A DNA stretch of 64,000 nt, taken from the NCBI GenBank assembly GCA_963712815.1, contig CAVQJL010000005.1, positions 1 to 64,000 on the forward strand. Reading direction: 5' to 3'. Made by a program: the position numbers and the translations under genes. This DNA is from RPQJ01 sp963712815 (GTDB lineage Bacteria > Pseudomonadota > Gammaproteobacteria > Steroidobacterales > Steroidobacteraceae). Below, piece after piece: positions 1 through 9,696 of this stretch. The notes below the pieces were generated by a model. The model did no database searches. It was not told the DNA's origin and saw only the letters and a program-made list of their open reading frames with translations. How positions within the stretch are numbered: the first letter of the stretch is position 1; each line of letters begins with the position of its first letter.

Positions 1-645
1 CGTTGTATTGCTACCTCGTTGGAAAGTATGTGGGCACGTTGCTCACTTTGATGGTGTTCGTCGGCCAACGCCGGCGCGTTGCTGCTCGCGCTCGCTCCGC
101 TATCCGGCGCGCTGACCGCGGCCGTCTCGGCGTGGGGTCGGCAGCGTGGGCGTCTTCGCGCTGCTCGCCTGGAAGCCGCCGCGCCAGGACGTATGTTCCG
201 ATTCCATGGGCGGCGGTGCTGTTGCTCGGGGTTTCTCCCGAGTCGGTAGCGCTCGAGGACCTGCAAGGGTGATTTTCGGCTCCGCGGCGTTGACGGTGTT
301 TGAGGTGGTGATCGTCGCGGCGGTCGCGACGCTGTTTTCGTCGTTCTCGTCGCCCTTCCTCACGGCCGTGTTCACCTTCGGCGTCTTCATCGTCGGTCGC
401 TCGGCGGATACGTTGGCGCGGCTGCCTCACCGAGTGTTCGGTCGCACGATTCAGGCATGGTCGGGCGTTGAGTAAGGTCGTGCCGATCTTGATGCTCTAC
501 GCGCCTCCTCGACCGCTGCTGACGGGCGAGACGGCGGACGTCGCTCTCGGGCATGATGTGGCGCTGGCGGCGTGTCCGCCATCGCGTGGGCGGTCGGGCT
601 GCTGGCGGTCGCCAGTCTGTCTTTCGGCGGCGCGACTTCTTATGA
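1..645 (+). CDS. ABC-2 type transporter permease, 3' part, frameshifted
   Basis: The gene enters from the left edge and is readable only by joining frames. A membrane stretch containing GKYVGTLLTLMVFVG (about 20-60) is followed in another frame by a second membrane segment, LTVFEVVIVAAVATLFSS (about 290-345). The tail contains VVPILMLYAPPRPLLTGE and, after another shift, IAWAVGLLAVASL, ending RRDFL with TGA at 643-645. This matches the C-terminal half of ABC-2 permeases, the membrane subunit of ATP-driven exporters. The stop overlaps the next ATG (642) as ATGA, which suggests an operon. The shifts look like sequence errors. The family is fairly clear; the substrate is unknown. Confidence 0.5.
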
Positions 646-1292
646 ACCGGCGCGCGGGCTCCGGGCGCTTTCGCTTGGTCTGATGCTCGCGGTGCTCGCG
701 ATGGCCGCCGTGACCGCGCGGGCGGTCAACGACGGCGAAGGGCAGATGCGTCGCAGCGACGCGGCGTTCAACCGCGGGGATTTGCTGGAATCGATGTTGC
801 ACGCACGCGGGGCTGCGGTGATGTACGCGCCGGGTGCGCCGCACGTGGCCCGCGCCTATGCCCGCTGGTCGCCATCGCGGTGGGAGCGGAGGCGGCGGGG
901 CAACGTCGCACCGCGCAAGCTGCCTGGCGGGGTGTGCGCGAGGAGCTGCGCTCGAGACCCGACACGTCTGGCAGCCCCATCCGGCAGAGTTGGCCCGCGC
1001 CAACGACAACCTCGCGCGCCTGGCTCGAGCGAGCGCGGAATCCGAACGACGAAGGAGATCCGAAGCAAGCACTCGATCGCGCTCGGCAAGAGCTTCTCCG
1101 TGACGATGTCCCCGGCACATCCTGGTCATTGCTCTGGTCGCGGGCTTCTTCGCTACCCTGACCGGCTTGGTCACCGTCGGGATCCGAGGTGTCACGCCCA
1201 AGGGCGAGCTCTCGCTCGGGCGCGCGAAGCTCGGCATCGTGATGACCGTGTTGGGGGCCGCTTGCTGGACGGCGGCGGTGTGGAGGGCCTGA
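642..1292 (+). CDS. membrane-anchored conserved protein, unknown function, frameshifted
   Basis: I do not recognise a named family. Joining frames gives an N-terminal hydrophobic helix (ALSLGLMLAVLAMAAVTARA), a soluble stretch that could be a tetratricopeptide-like helical region (RRSDAAFNRGDLLESMLHA and AELARANDNLARLARASAE), and a C-terminal hydrophobic helix (ILVIALVAGFFATLTGLVT). It ends ACWTAAVWRA with TGA at 1290-1292. The start ATG at 642 overlaps the permease stop, so the two are probably co-transcribed and the product may assist the transporter or read the same signal. At least three frame changes interrupt it. Confidence 0.4.
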
Positions 1293-1294
1293 CC

Positions 1295-2259
1295 GTGACC
1301 CGCTCCGGAGAGGATCCCTTCGGGCACAGCATTTCCGGCCTTCGTTGCCCACCTCGCGGGGGAGCGCCGCGCATCGACCACACGGTCGCTGCCTATCGCC
1401 GCGACCTGGAGCAACTCGCTGGCTATTTGCGAGAGCGGTCGAGCGGGGGCGCTCGCGTGCAGGACGTGGACAAGCTCGTGTTGCGGGGTTGGCTGGGTGA
1501 GCTTTCCCGCCTCATCTCTCCCACGAGCATCGCGCGGAAGCTGGCCGCTGTGCGCACCTTCTTCCGCTACTTGGAGCGAGAAGGGGTCGTTCGCTCCAAT
1601 CCGGCCGGCGCCATGGCGAGCCCCAAAGTCCGGCGCAAGCTCCCGACATTTCCTCGGTGGAGACGCCGCCGCCAACGTGATGCAAGCGCCCAGCGAGTCG
1701 ACGCGACTGAGCGAAGGCGAACGACTACGGGATGCCCTGCTGTTGGAGCTCCTCTACGGCTCGGGACTGCGGGTCAGTGAGCTCGCCGGGCTCGATCTCG
1801 ACGCCATTTCCCTGGAGCGCGCCGAGCTTCGAGTCCTGGGCAAGGGTCGCAAGGAGCGCCTGGTTCCGCTCGGGCGTCAGGCGCTTGCAGCGCTAGCGGC
1901 CTACGCTTCGGTTCGGGCGGAGCTGCGCCACCGAAGAGCGGCGCCCAGGATGCGCGCGCTCTGCTGCTCAGCCGCCGCGGAAAGCGTCTCGGCGTTCGCC
2001 GCATCCAAACCCTGGTCCAGCAGTACGGAGCGTTGGGGGCAGCGGCGCGCCGACTTGCATCCGCACGCTCTGAGGCACACCTGCGCCACGCACATGCTAG
2101 AGGGTGGCGCCGACCTCCGAGCGATCCAGGAGATGCTCGGTCACCAGAGCCTTGTCCACCACCCAGCGCTACACCCATCTGTCACTCGACCAGTTGCTCG
2201 GCGTCTACGACCGGGCCCATCCTCTCGCCAAGCGAGCGCGCTCTGGAAACGATCGATGA
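1295..2259 (+). CDS. xerC: tyrosine recombinase XerC-like, frameshifted
   Basis: This is a site-specific recombinase of the phage-integrase family; XerC/XerD resolve chromosome dimers. The N-terminal SAM-like domain shows HTVAAYRRDLEQLAGYL and IARKLAAVRTFFRYLEREG. The catalytic domain is complete once frames are joined: Arg in YGSGLRVSEL (codon 1770-1772), Lys in GKGRKERLVPLG, HALRHTCATHM, the following His in LGHQSL, and nucleophile Tyr in QRYTHLSL, ending at TGA 2257-2259. Length (about 320 codons) suits XerC. GTG 1295 lies 2 bases after the preceding stop. At least four frame changes are present. All catalytic residues survive, so I infer an intact gene read through sequence errors rather than a decayed one. 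Confidence 0.75.
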
Positions 2260-4524
2260 GTGAAGCACTCGGCACCGATGCCGAAGGAAAAGCCAGCCCT
2301 CTGTCGCGCGGGTGGTCGCGATGCTTCGCGTCGCGTCCTGGGATCCGTCTTCGGGGCGGTCGCCGCCGGGGGCGTCGCCGCCGTGTTGGATGCACGCTGG
2401 GCCATCGCCGCCGAAGCGGAGCCGCCGGGATTCAGCTCGCTCTTCCTGGCGGGCGCCGGGCTGCTCTGGCCCGTCGCCGTAGCCATTGGAGCCATCGTTG
2501 CGGTCGGATCCCCTCGTTCTGCACCCACAGGTTGCGCCGTCGCCGGCGCGACTCGCGCGGGCGCTTGCACGCGAGCCCCGGGGAGGAACGTGGCCGGATT
2601 GCTGCGCTGTGCCTGATCGCGCCGGTGGCGCTGGCGGCGTGGACCGTTGCGGCCTCGCGCATTGCGCTGCGCTTCCTCTCTTCGGAGCTGCCGCCCAAGA
2701 GCGCCGCCGCCGCCGGCGTCCTGGCAGCGCTGCTCTCGTTTTTCGCACTCTACGTGCTGGCGCTGGGCGTCGCGTCGCTCTTGGCGCGGCCGCTGAGGGC
2801 TCAGCGGCCCCTGGTGCTGGGCGCCATTGGCGTGGCGATCGCCGGCGGTTTGCTTGGCTAGGCGGTCGCCACCGGCACCACGAGCGGAGCCGGCGGGACG
2901 TTGGCAATCTTCGGGGTGCTCAAGCGCGCCGAGCTGCGAGTTCGAGGGCGCCAGGCCTCCTGCTTTGATCGGCGCGCTGGCGTACGCGGCGCCCGCCGTC
3001 GTGCGCCGTGCTCCCGTGTGGATTGTCGTGTGCGCTTGCCTGGCTCCGGGAGCGGCGTTTTGGCGGGCCGCCGGGTCCGGACTGGCGGAGCGACGGGTCG
3101 CCCTGGCGGAAGAGCGGTCGGCGCCGCTGGGCAAGCTGGCGCTGGCGCGCTTCCGCAAGCTCACCGACCGAGACGGCGACGGAGCCAGCGGCGGCTTTGG
3201 CGGTGGGGACTGCAACGACCACGATTCCGCAGTCGGTCAGGGGCCGAGGACATTCCTGGCAACGGCATCGACGAGGACTGCTCCGGGCGGGACTCGGAGG
3301 TGGTTCAGCTCGAAAAGACAGAGCCGGAGCCGCCCAAGGATGCTCGCGAGCACGCGCTCAGCATGATCCCAGAGAAGCTCAACGTGGTGCTGCTCACCAT
3401 CGATACGCTGCGCTGGGACCTGGGTTTCGCGGGATACCCGCGGCCCATCTCGCCGAATCTGGACGCGCTGGCCAAGAAGAGTGTTCTGTTCGAAAAGGGC
3501 TACGCGCTGGCTTCGTACACCAGCAAGAGCCTGGCGCCCGCGCTGATCGGCAAGTTCCCGAACGAAACGCACCGGGGATGGGCGCACTTCAATCGATTCG
3601 AAAAGTCCGACATCTTCGTGGCGGAGCGCCTGCAGAAGGCCGGAGTGCGCACCATCAGCGTCCAGGGCTATTGGTATTTCTTCCAGCCGGGAGTCGGGTT
3701 CGAGCGGGGCTTCGACGTGATCGACGTCAGCTCCGCGCCCAAGGCGATACAGGTCGAAGGGGACCGCAGCTCCAACTCCGACAAGATCACGGATGCCGCC
3801 ATCGCTCAGCTGGGCAAGCCCGAAAACACGGACAAGCCGTTCTTCTTGTGGGTCCACTACGTGGACCCGCACGCGGAGTACGCGAAGCACGAGGGCTTCG
3901 ATTTCGGCCCGAAATCTCGTGATCTGTACGACGGCGAGGTCGCGTTCGTCGATCACCACGTCGGCCGGCTCCTCGATCACATCGGCAAGAGCAAGCTGGG
4001 CGAGCGCACCGCCATCATCGTGACCAGCGATCACGGCGAAGCGTTCGGCGAGCACGGGTTGATTCGTCACGGGTTCGAGGTGTGGGAGGAGCTGATCCGA
4101 GTGCCGTTGATGATCGCCGTGCCCGGACTCCCGCCGCGGAAAGTCCCGGTGCGTCGCAGCGGCATCGACCTGGTTCCCACGATCATGGATCTCTATCGAC
4201 TGCCGCTGCCGAAAGGCGAGGGCACCGATTTCTTGAGCGGCACCAGCCTGCTGCTCGACTTGACGCAGCCCGCCGGGTACGAGCCAAAGCAGCGAATCGT
4301 CCTGTCCCACATGACGGCGGGGCCGAACAACGCGGACCGAGTCGCGTTCATCGACGGGAACTTGAAGCTCATTGCGAGCGACATGCGTCCCATCGGGCTC
4401 TACGACCTCGAGAAGATCCGCCGAGAAACACGACCTGCTCGATGACGCGGAGCTCAAGGAGAAGACGACGGGACGATTCCGCGCGTTCATGAAGGAGCTT
4501 CGCGAGGTGAAAGTGAAGCGCTGA
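2256..4524 (+). CDS. membrane-anchored sulfatase-like hydrolase with MopE-type metal-binding motif, frameshifted
   Basis: An alkaline-phosphatase-superfamily enzyme. The N-terminal third is membrane-spanning (VFGAVAAGGVAAVLDARWA, LCLIAPVALAAWTVAA, LLSFFALYVLALGVASLL, then another helix near 3000-3050). Next come DGDGASGGFGGGDCND and NGIDEDCSG (3175-3290), the calcium/metal-binding motif common in myxobacterial surface proteins. The catalytic domain (3370-4440, one frame) shows LLTIDTLRWD, the nucleophile region SYTSKSLAP, HYVDPHAEY and TSDHGEAFGEHG. The nucleophile region has Ser/Thr rather than the Cys-x-Pro-x-Arg of classical sulfatases, so a phosphodiesterase or phosphotransferase role is possible. 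The start could be ATG 2256, GTG 2260 or ATG 2278. TGA is at 4522-4524, after a shift near 4425. Confidence 0.65.
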
Positions 4525-4560
4525 CGTGCGCGTCCACGCGGCCGCGGCAGATGCGTCGAG

Positions 4561-5553
4561 CTAGGTCGACGGTTCGGGGGGGCCGAGGGCGGTGTCGGTC
4601 GCGTCCCTCCCTCGCGGATGTCGGCGAGCACACCTTTGAGGAAGGGCAGGCCGCGGACGATGAGCGCCAGCGCCGAAATGGCCTGCCACACCACGGAAAA
4701 CGCCAGGATGCGCTCGCCGGGAGCCCACGGCTCGAGCAGCAGCCAGAGCGCCCTGAACTGCGCAAATCCCGCCACGTTGATCGGCAGTGAGCCCACCACC
4801 AGGATCACCGGCATGTACGACAGCATCACGGCCAGGGGGATATCCAAACCGAAGTAGCGAGCGGCGAGCCAGGTGCCGGTGCTGGTGGTGGTGTGCTGGA
4901 ACAGTCGAATGCCGAGCTGCGCCAGACCGCGCTTGCGCCCCACTTTCGACCACGTCTCGAGCAGCGCGAAGCGCTCCAGGCGGGTGCTGGGCGACATCAC
5001 CACGAGCGCCATCAGGGTAGCGGCAATGCCGAGCACGGTCGGTAGCACCGCCGGGGGCACGGCTGGGCGGAAGATGGAGATGACGAGGCCGGCGTACAGG
5101 CACACCGAGCACAGCTCCGAGGCGATGATGTAGACGAGCAGGCCGCCGGCTCGTCCCAGGTTGAGCCCAGCTCTTGCCAGCGATCCAGGTGCCGTAGGCT
5201 CCCTGTCCCAACGCGTAGTGCACGATGTGCATGAGCACGCTGGCGGCTTTTCCGCGAGCGATGGCAAAGTATCCGGGGACTGCATCGCCCAGCTGGCCGG
5301 CGAGCACCACCCGGTCCGCGGCGGCCACGAACAAGAGCGACATCACGTACGTGACGAGGGCGATGGGAACCAGCGGCAGTGCGTTGCCCTTGGCCATCTC
5401 GTGCTGAATGGCCGGATGGAGTATGACGCTGAAGAATGAAGGTGATGACGAGCGCAGCGACGACGTAGGGCGCGACCCAAGACAGGACACGGCGAGCGTT
5501 TCGCTTCGGGGGGCGTTGCCCGTCCGAAGGCCGGTCCTCGACCTTCCGCTCAT
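4561..5553 (-). CDS. polytopic membrane protein, possible LPG-synthase-TM/YbhN-like flippase, frameshifted
   Basis: An integral membrane protein. Hydrophobic segments include VAPYVVAALVITFI, PIALVTYVMSLLFVAAADRV, LLVYIIASELCSVCLYAG and VLGIAATLMALVVMS. A C-terminal part contains MPVILVVGSLPINVAGFAQF, recalling the Pro/Gly-rich signature of lysylphosphatidylglycerol-synthase transmembrane proteins. The ATG at 5553 overlaps the stop of the upstream lipoprotein (TGATG), so the two are coupled. A C-run near 5510 and a second point near 5160 change frame. The C-terminal end is uncertain; TAG at 4561-4563 is the nearest plausible stop. The family assignment is tentative. Confidence 0.45.
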   Translation of the reverse strand: MSGRSRTGLRTGNAPRSETLAVSCLGSRPTSSLRSSSPSFFSVILHPAIQHEMAKGNALPLVPIALVTYVMSLLFVAAADRVVLAGQLGDAVPGYFAIARGKAASVLMHIVHYALGQGAYGTWIAGKSWAQPGTSRRPARLHHRLGAVLGVPVRRPRHLHLPPSRAPGGATDRARHCRYPDGARGDVAQHPPGALRAARDVVESGAQARSGAARHSTVPAHHHQHRHLARRSLLRFGYPPGRDAVVHAGDPGGGLTADQRGGICAVQGALAAARAVGSRRAHPGVFRGVAGHFGAGAHRPRPALPQRCARRHPRGRDATDTALGPPEPST

Positions 5554-5814
5554 CAGGGTGCGTCAACCACCAGCTCCGAGTCCGAGACCTTTCCTTCCAA
5601 GAGACGGATGGCACGCTGGCGGCGCTGTTCGCGGCTGAGCTCCAGCTGCGGCGCCGCCAAGTCGCCTTCGGCGATGGTTGCCGGCGCGGGCGCCGGCGCT
5701 GCCTGTCTGAGCCTCGCTCGGTGGCGGCGGTGGTGGTGGCGGGGGCGGGGGAGGCGGCGGGGGAGCGGCGGCGCAGCCTGCCAGCAACACGAGCAGCACG
5801 GCGGGCGCCTTCAC
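5553..5814 (-). CDS. small lipoprotein with poly-proline stalk
   Basis: A GTG start at 5814 is preceded by AAGGAGG at good spacing. The product begins VKAPAVLLVLLAGC, a short signal peptide with lipobox LAGC, so it should be a lipid-anchored envelope protein. Three alanines and fifteen consecutive prolines follow the Cys, a stiff stalk that may reach into the periplasm. After one frame change near 5690 the rest reads ATIAEGDLAAPQLELSREQ and ends SELVVDAP, with TGA 5553-5555 overlapping the next ATG. About 87 residues in all. The function is unknown. The neighbours (DUF2330 protein upstream, membrane protein downstream) suggest an envelope role. Confidence 0.6.
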
Positions 5815-5819
5815 GGTGC

Positions 5820-6864
5820 ACCTCCTTGCTCTGTGCTCGGGGGTGCCGGTGTGCCGGGTCGAGGACGGGCAGCAGGTGAGCCCGTTTGCGGATCTCTTCC
5901 GGGCTGAGGTCGACCGGCCGGGTGGGCGCCGAGCACAACGTCGCCCAGGCCTCGTCGGGTCGTTCTCGTGTCGCGGAACGTCTGGACCCACAGCTGGCCA
6001 TCGTCCTTGGGCAGCAGCTTGCCCGATGCGCAAGGGACCGCGCCGGGGACTGCTTTCTTGTTGGCCCGGTGAGCCAGGCCCGCGCGCCAGGGCTGGGTGT
6101 GGCTCAGCCGGCCTTCAGCTCCCTGGCGGCAACGGGGCGCATCGGCTCGTCCGTGACGAGCCACACCTGCAGCAGCCGCCGCGGCATGCTCCGCGAGCCC
6201 GCAGGCTCCAAGTACGGGTAGTAAGGGTGGGGCGTGGAGAACGAGATGCGGACCGTCTCGCTGCCAGTAGCGCGGCGCTGCGGCGCCCTTCTTCTTGGGC
6301 GGGTCGTAGCGAAACGCGACGTAGAAGAAGCCGAGCTGGACGTAGTGGTCGAGCCATGCCTGGCTGTCGGCGGGGACCCGAAACTCGTTGTCCGCCAGCC
6401 ATTTCGAGAGCGCCTTGGACTCCGTGGCGGCCAGGACGAAGGCGGTGAATTTTCCGACGCTGCACGCTGACACCGAAACCGCGGGCGCGGCGCCGCCCGG
6501 CGCGCCTTCACCGATGCCCCGACGGAGCGTCCGCCGGAGAAGGCGCGGCGCCGCTCGAACGGATAGTCCTTCGTCAGGTTCGGAAAAGGAGATTTGGCGC
6601 GTGCACCCGGTGGGCTTCGTGGGTGTCGGAACCACGAAGCCAAACGTGCTGTCGCCAGCATCGAAATGCACCTCGCGGATGAAGTGCTGAAGCTCCCGGT
6701 CGCGAAATCGAAGAGAATCATCACGACCTGCTCCTGAGCGATGGCGGGCACCGTGTCTTCCAGCCGCTGCGGCACGAACATGCCGCAGGCGGACGATTCG
6801 AAGGTCCGGGTAGGCAGCGAGGCCCCACGAGCAGGCCGGCGATGGGAAGCAGGCGCGAGAACAT
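5820..6864 (-). CDS. DUF2330 family exported protein, frameshifted
   Basis: ATG 6864 opens a signal peptide (MFSRLLPIAGLLVG). The mature part, joined across frames, shows CGMFVPQRLEDTVPAIAQEQ, VVMILFDFATG, FIREVHFDAGDSTFGFVVP, KALSKWLADNEFRVPADSQ and DHYVQLGFFYVAFRYDPPKK. The pattern of a CGG/FVP start, the F-G-F-V-V-P-x-P-x-x-P motif and a late V-A-F-R segment fits DUF2330, an uncharacterised family frequent in Myxococcota. No biochemical role is known. The C-terminal end is uncertain because frame is lost again after about 6000. It sits between a PLP enzyme and a lipoprotein gene, all on the minus strand. Confidence 0.6.
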
Positions 6865-6906
6865 GGCGCGAATCTAGCGAAATCCGTCCAGAGTGGGCGC
6901 TTCAAC

Positions 6907-7871
6907 TCAGCTGTTTTCGAAAGCGTCGCCCTGGGCGGGACCCTTGGCAGCACCCACCGGTGTGGAGGAACAGCACCCGCGCGGCTTTTCTTCCAGTGGA
7001 ACCGAACAGCGCCTTGCCCGTGTACACCGGGTCGAAGAAGTAGCCCGTCTTGCGCGCAACTTGAACGATGAATCGGCGCTGCTCGTCGCTCGCCACCGCG
7101 TAGGCAGGCCCCTTGTATCGGTCGTGGATGCAGAGCTCCGCCATCTCGCTCACCGCGGCGAGCTCCTTGGCGCCATCTGAAGTTCGTGCACGACGCCATC
7201 GAAGTACGCGGCGTCGTCGCACACGGCGATGGCGTGGACCATCGGAGCCACGTCGAAATGGGCTGCGCCGAGCACGCAGCCGGCCGCCGTGCCGCCGGAG
7301 CCACACGCATGCACGATGGCGTCGAAGCCGTCGGGGCCGCCCCCGACCCGAGGTCCAGCTGCCCGCGATCTCTCGCATTGCGTCGAAGTAGCCCAGGGCG
7401 CCCAGGGCACTGGAGCCCCCCTCATCGATCACGTAGGGGCGCTCGCCGGCTGCGCTCAGCTCATCTGCTGCCCGCGCCATGAGCTCCGCGCGGACTTCGT
7501 ATCCACGGCGGAATGAACTCAATATCCGCACCCGCCAGACGGTCGAGCAGCACGTTCCCGGCGAGCGGTAGTGGGGCGTTCGGAGTCGCCGTGCGCAGCA
7601 GCAGCACCGACCTCATGCCCAGCGAGGTCGCCAGCAATGCGGTCGCGCGCGCGTGATTCGACTGAATGCCGCCGCCAGTTGTGATCGCGACGTTCGCGCG
7701 CCACCGAGTCCGGCGTCGGCCAGCAGGTATTCCAGCTTGCGGATCTTGTCCGCCTCCGGACCACCGGTCATGTCGTCTCGCTTGACCCACACGCGGGTGG
7801 AAGCCGAGCGTCGAGCGTCCGAGCACAAAGTGGCGTAGGGGCGGTGGGGCCAGCGCGAGCTTGGGCGGCAT
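6907..7871 (-). CDS. 1-aminocyclopropane-1-carboxylate deaminase / D-cysteine desulfhydrase family, frameshifted
   Basis: A pyridoxal-phosphate enzyme of the Trp-synthase-beta fold. Visible landmarks are VWVKRDDMTGGPEADKIRKL (the PLP lysine lies in this region; the usual NK is DK here), TTGGGIQSNHARATALLATS, YVIDEGGSSALGALGYFDAM, HACGSGGTAAGCVLGA, GPAYAVASDEQRRFI and FFDPVYTGKALFG. It ends GDAFENS with TGA at 6907-6909. The family includes ACC deaminase and D-cysteine desulfhydrase, which cannot be told apart here. ATG 7871 overlaps the stop of the biotin-carrier gene (TGATG), so they are translationally coupled. Four or more frame changes. Confidence 0.65.
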
Positions 7872-8391
7872 CACCCGACCGTCCGGCTTCGCGCCGCCTT
7901 CGACGGTGTCTCCGGGCTGCACATACACTTCTGCACAACACCAGCTTCTCGGTCGACCAGCTCGGTTTCCATCATGGCCTCCACCACGACGACCGGCGTG
8001 CCGGCCTCGATGGAGTCGCCTTCGGCGACCAGCACTTTGACGACCTTGCCCGGCATCGGCGACTTGAGCGCTCGTCGCTGCCGACGGCGCCAGGTCGCTT
8101 CACTTCGGCTGCCGCTCGCATGCGGGCGCTTTCCGCCTTGACGTGGCGCGACGACCGGCTCGACAGCGCCTCGATGTCGGGGGACTCGCCGTCGAGCACG
8201 ATGTCGTACACTTCCCCTGCGAGGCGGACGGTCAGGGCGCCGGCGCTGTGCGAAATCTCTGCGGCAATGCTGGCACTGCCGAAGCATCGGCGCCGGCCGA
8301 TTCCAGCAGTCGGACCTCGAGCTGTCCGCCAGGCGGCTCGGCGAGCTGCCGCAACGTGTTCCTCGCCGTCGATGTTGACGAAGTAGCGCAT
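7871..8391 (-). CDS. biotin/lipoyl carrier protein (acyl-CoA carboxylase BCCP type), frameshifted and lacking the biotinyl lysine
   Basis: ATG 8391 starts MRYFVNIDGEEH. The middle shows LTVRLAGEVYDIVLDGESPD. The C-terminal carrier domain shows LKSPMPGKVVKVLVAEGDSI, TPVVVVEAMMETELVDREAG and YVQPGDTVEGG. This is the biotinyl domain of a carboxylase or decarboxylase subunit. The biotin attachment site should read EAMKME. Here three bases are missing and it reads EAMME (about 7972), so no acceptor lysine is encoded. In this error-rich stretch a lost AAG codon is more likely a sequence error than a real defect. Biotin carboxylase and carboxyltransferase partners are not in view. Confidence 0.65.
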
Positions 8392-8500
8392 TGAGGCCGG
8401 CGAGACCTGCCGCCCAAAGGCCCCGCGATGGCGAGGGCTTTGCAAGCAACCTCCAGCGCCAGCTTCCGGTGGCCCGAACGTTGCATCGTCGCTGTGGGAG

Positions 8501-9693
8501 ATGGCTAGCGCGAACGTGCGAGTGGATGTGATTTCCGGGCCGCTGCCCGGAGACGTGGAGATCGTCGAGCGCAAGGGTATCGGGCACCCGGACACGATCT
8601 CGACGCCTTGGCCGAACGTCTGTCGTGCTCGCTGAGCGAGTTTTATCTCGCGCGCTTCGGCGTCATCCTGCATCACAACGTCGACAAGGCGCTGCTCGTG
8701 GGCGGCGCTGCGACTCCCGAATTCGGTGGGGGGCGTGTCGACGGGCCCGTCGAGATTCATCTCGCGGGACGCGCCGTCACACGCGCGGGTGGTGGACATC
8801 CCCAGTTCAATCGCTCGCGATCGAAGGCGCGAGGGAGTGGCTGCGTGGGAACCTAAAGGCGCTCGACGTCGACCACGACGTCCGGCTCGTCGCCCACATC
8901 CGTCCGGGGTCCGTCGACTTGGGGAATATTCTCCGAAGGGGCGCTTCCAGCGCGGTGCTTTGAACGACGTCCTACGGTGTCGGCTTCGCACCGCTTTCGG
9001 ACTTGGAGCAATTGGTCTTGGACGTGGAGCGAGAGCTCAACTCCGAGCAGTTCCGCGCGCGCCATCCCGCCGGGGGCGAGGACGTGAAGGTGATGGGCGC
9101 GCGGGACGGGGCCGCCGCTGCGCTCACCGTCGCTCGGGCGTTCATCGGCCGTCACCTGGTGGACCTCGACGCCTACTTCGCGGCGAAAGAGCAGCTTCGG
9201 CAAGCCGTGGCAGAGCGTGCGCGCCGAAGTTTTTCGGAGGTCGACGTCGTAGTGAACGCAAGCGACGGAGAGCAACCAGGCTGCCGTCTACCTCACCGTG
9301 ACCGGCACCAGCGCCGAGGCGGGCGACGACGGCGAGGTGGGGCGCGGTAATCGCGTCAACAGTCTGATCGCTTCCCTATCGACCAGGTCGGCCTCGAGGC
9401 TGCGGCCGGAAAGAACGCCGTCAGCCACGTCGCCTGTCAACCTGGTGGCGCTGGAGGCCGCCCACGCCATCGTGCGCGGGCTACAGGCGGAGCGTTCGAC
9501 ACGCGAGGTGTTCCTCCAGAGCCGCATCGGCCACCCCGTCGTCAAACCGTACTTGTCGCACGTGCGGCTGGTGCTGGTGGACCCCGAGCGGCTCGAGGAT
9601 GGACCGAAGGTACATCGATCTGGTTCGAGTCGTTCGCTCGAATCGAGCAACTGTCGGCGGCGCGTCGTTCACGGCGAGCTCGCGGTGTATTGA
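8501..9693 (+). CDS. archaeal-type S-adenosylmethionine synthetase, frameshifted
   Basis: The enzyme makes S-adenosylmethionine from ATP and methionine. It belongs to the archaeal-type family, also present in some bacteria, and not to MetK. N-terminus: VEIVERKGIGHPDTI, then HHNVDKALLVGGAA, VDGPVEIHLAG, NLKALDVDHDVRLVAHIRPG, DVKVMGARDGAAAALTVARA, VVVNASD, YLTVTGTSAEAGDDGEVGRG, SRIGHPVVKPYLSHVRLV and the C-terminal GELAVY before TGA 9691-9693. These follow the archaeal family order, and about 397 codons matches its length. ATG 8501 has GGGAG just upstream. Frame changes occur near 8600, 8800, 8960, 9280 and 9410. Confidence 0.75.
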
Positions 9694-9696
9694 GCC

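Noticed and set aside
1295..2259. The tyrosine recombinase as evidence of an integrated mobile element
   Set aside because: It is a XerC-type housekeeping recombinase in sequence and length; no attachment repeats, tRNA junction or phage genes are near it.
3237..5285. A continuous 682-codon minus-strand frame through the membrane protein and into the sulfatase
   Set aside because: Only the part right of about 4,600 looks like a protein; the rest is antisense to the sulfatase catalytic domain. Probably a missed stop through an indel.
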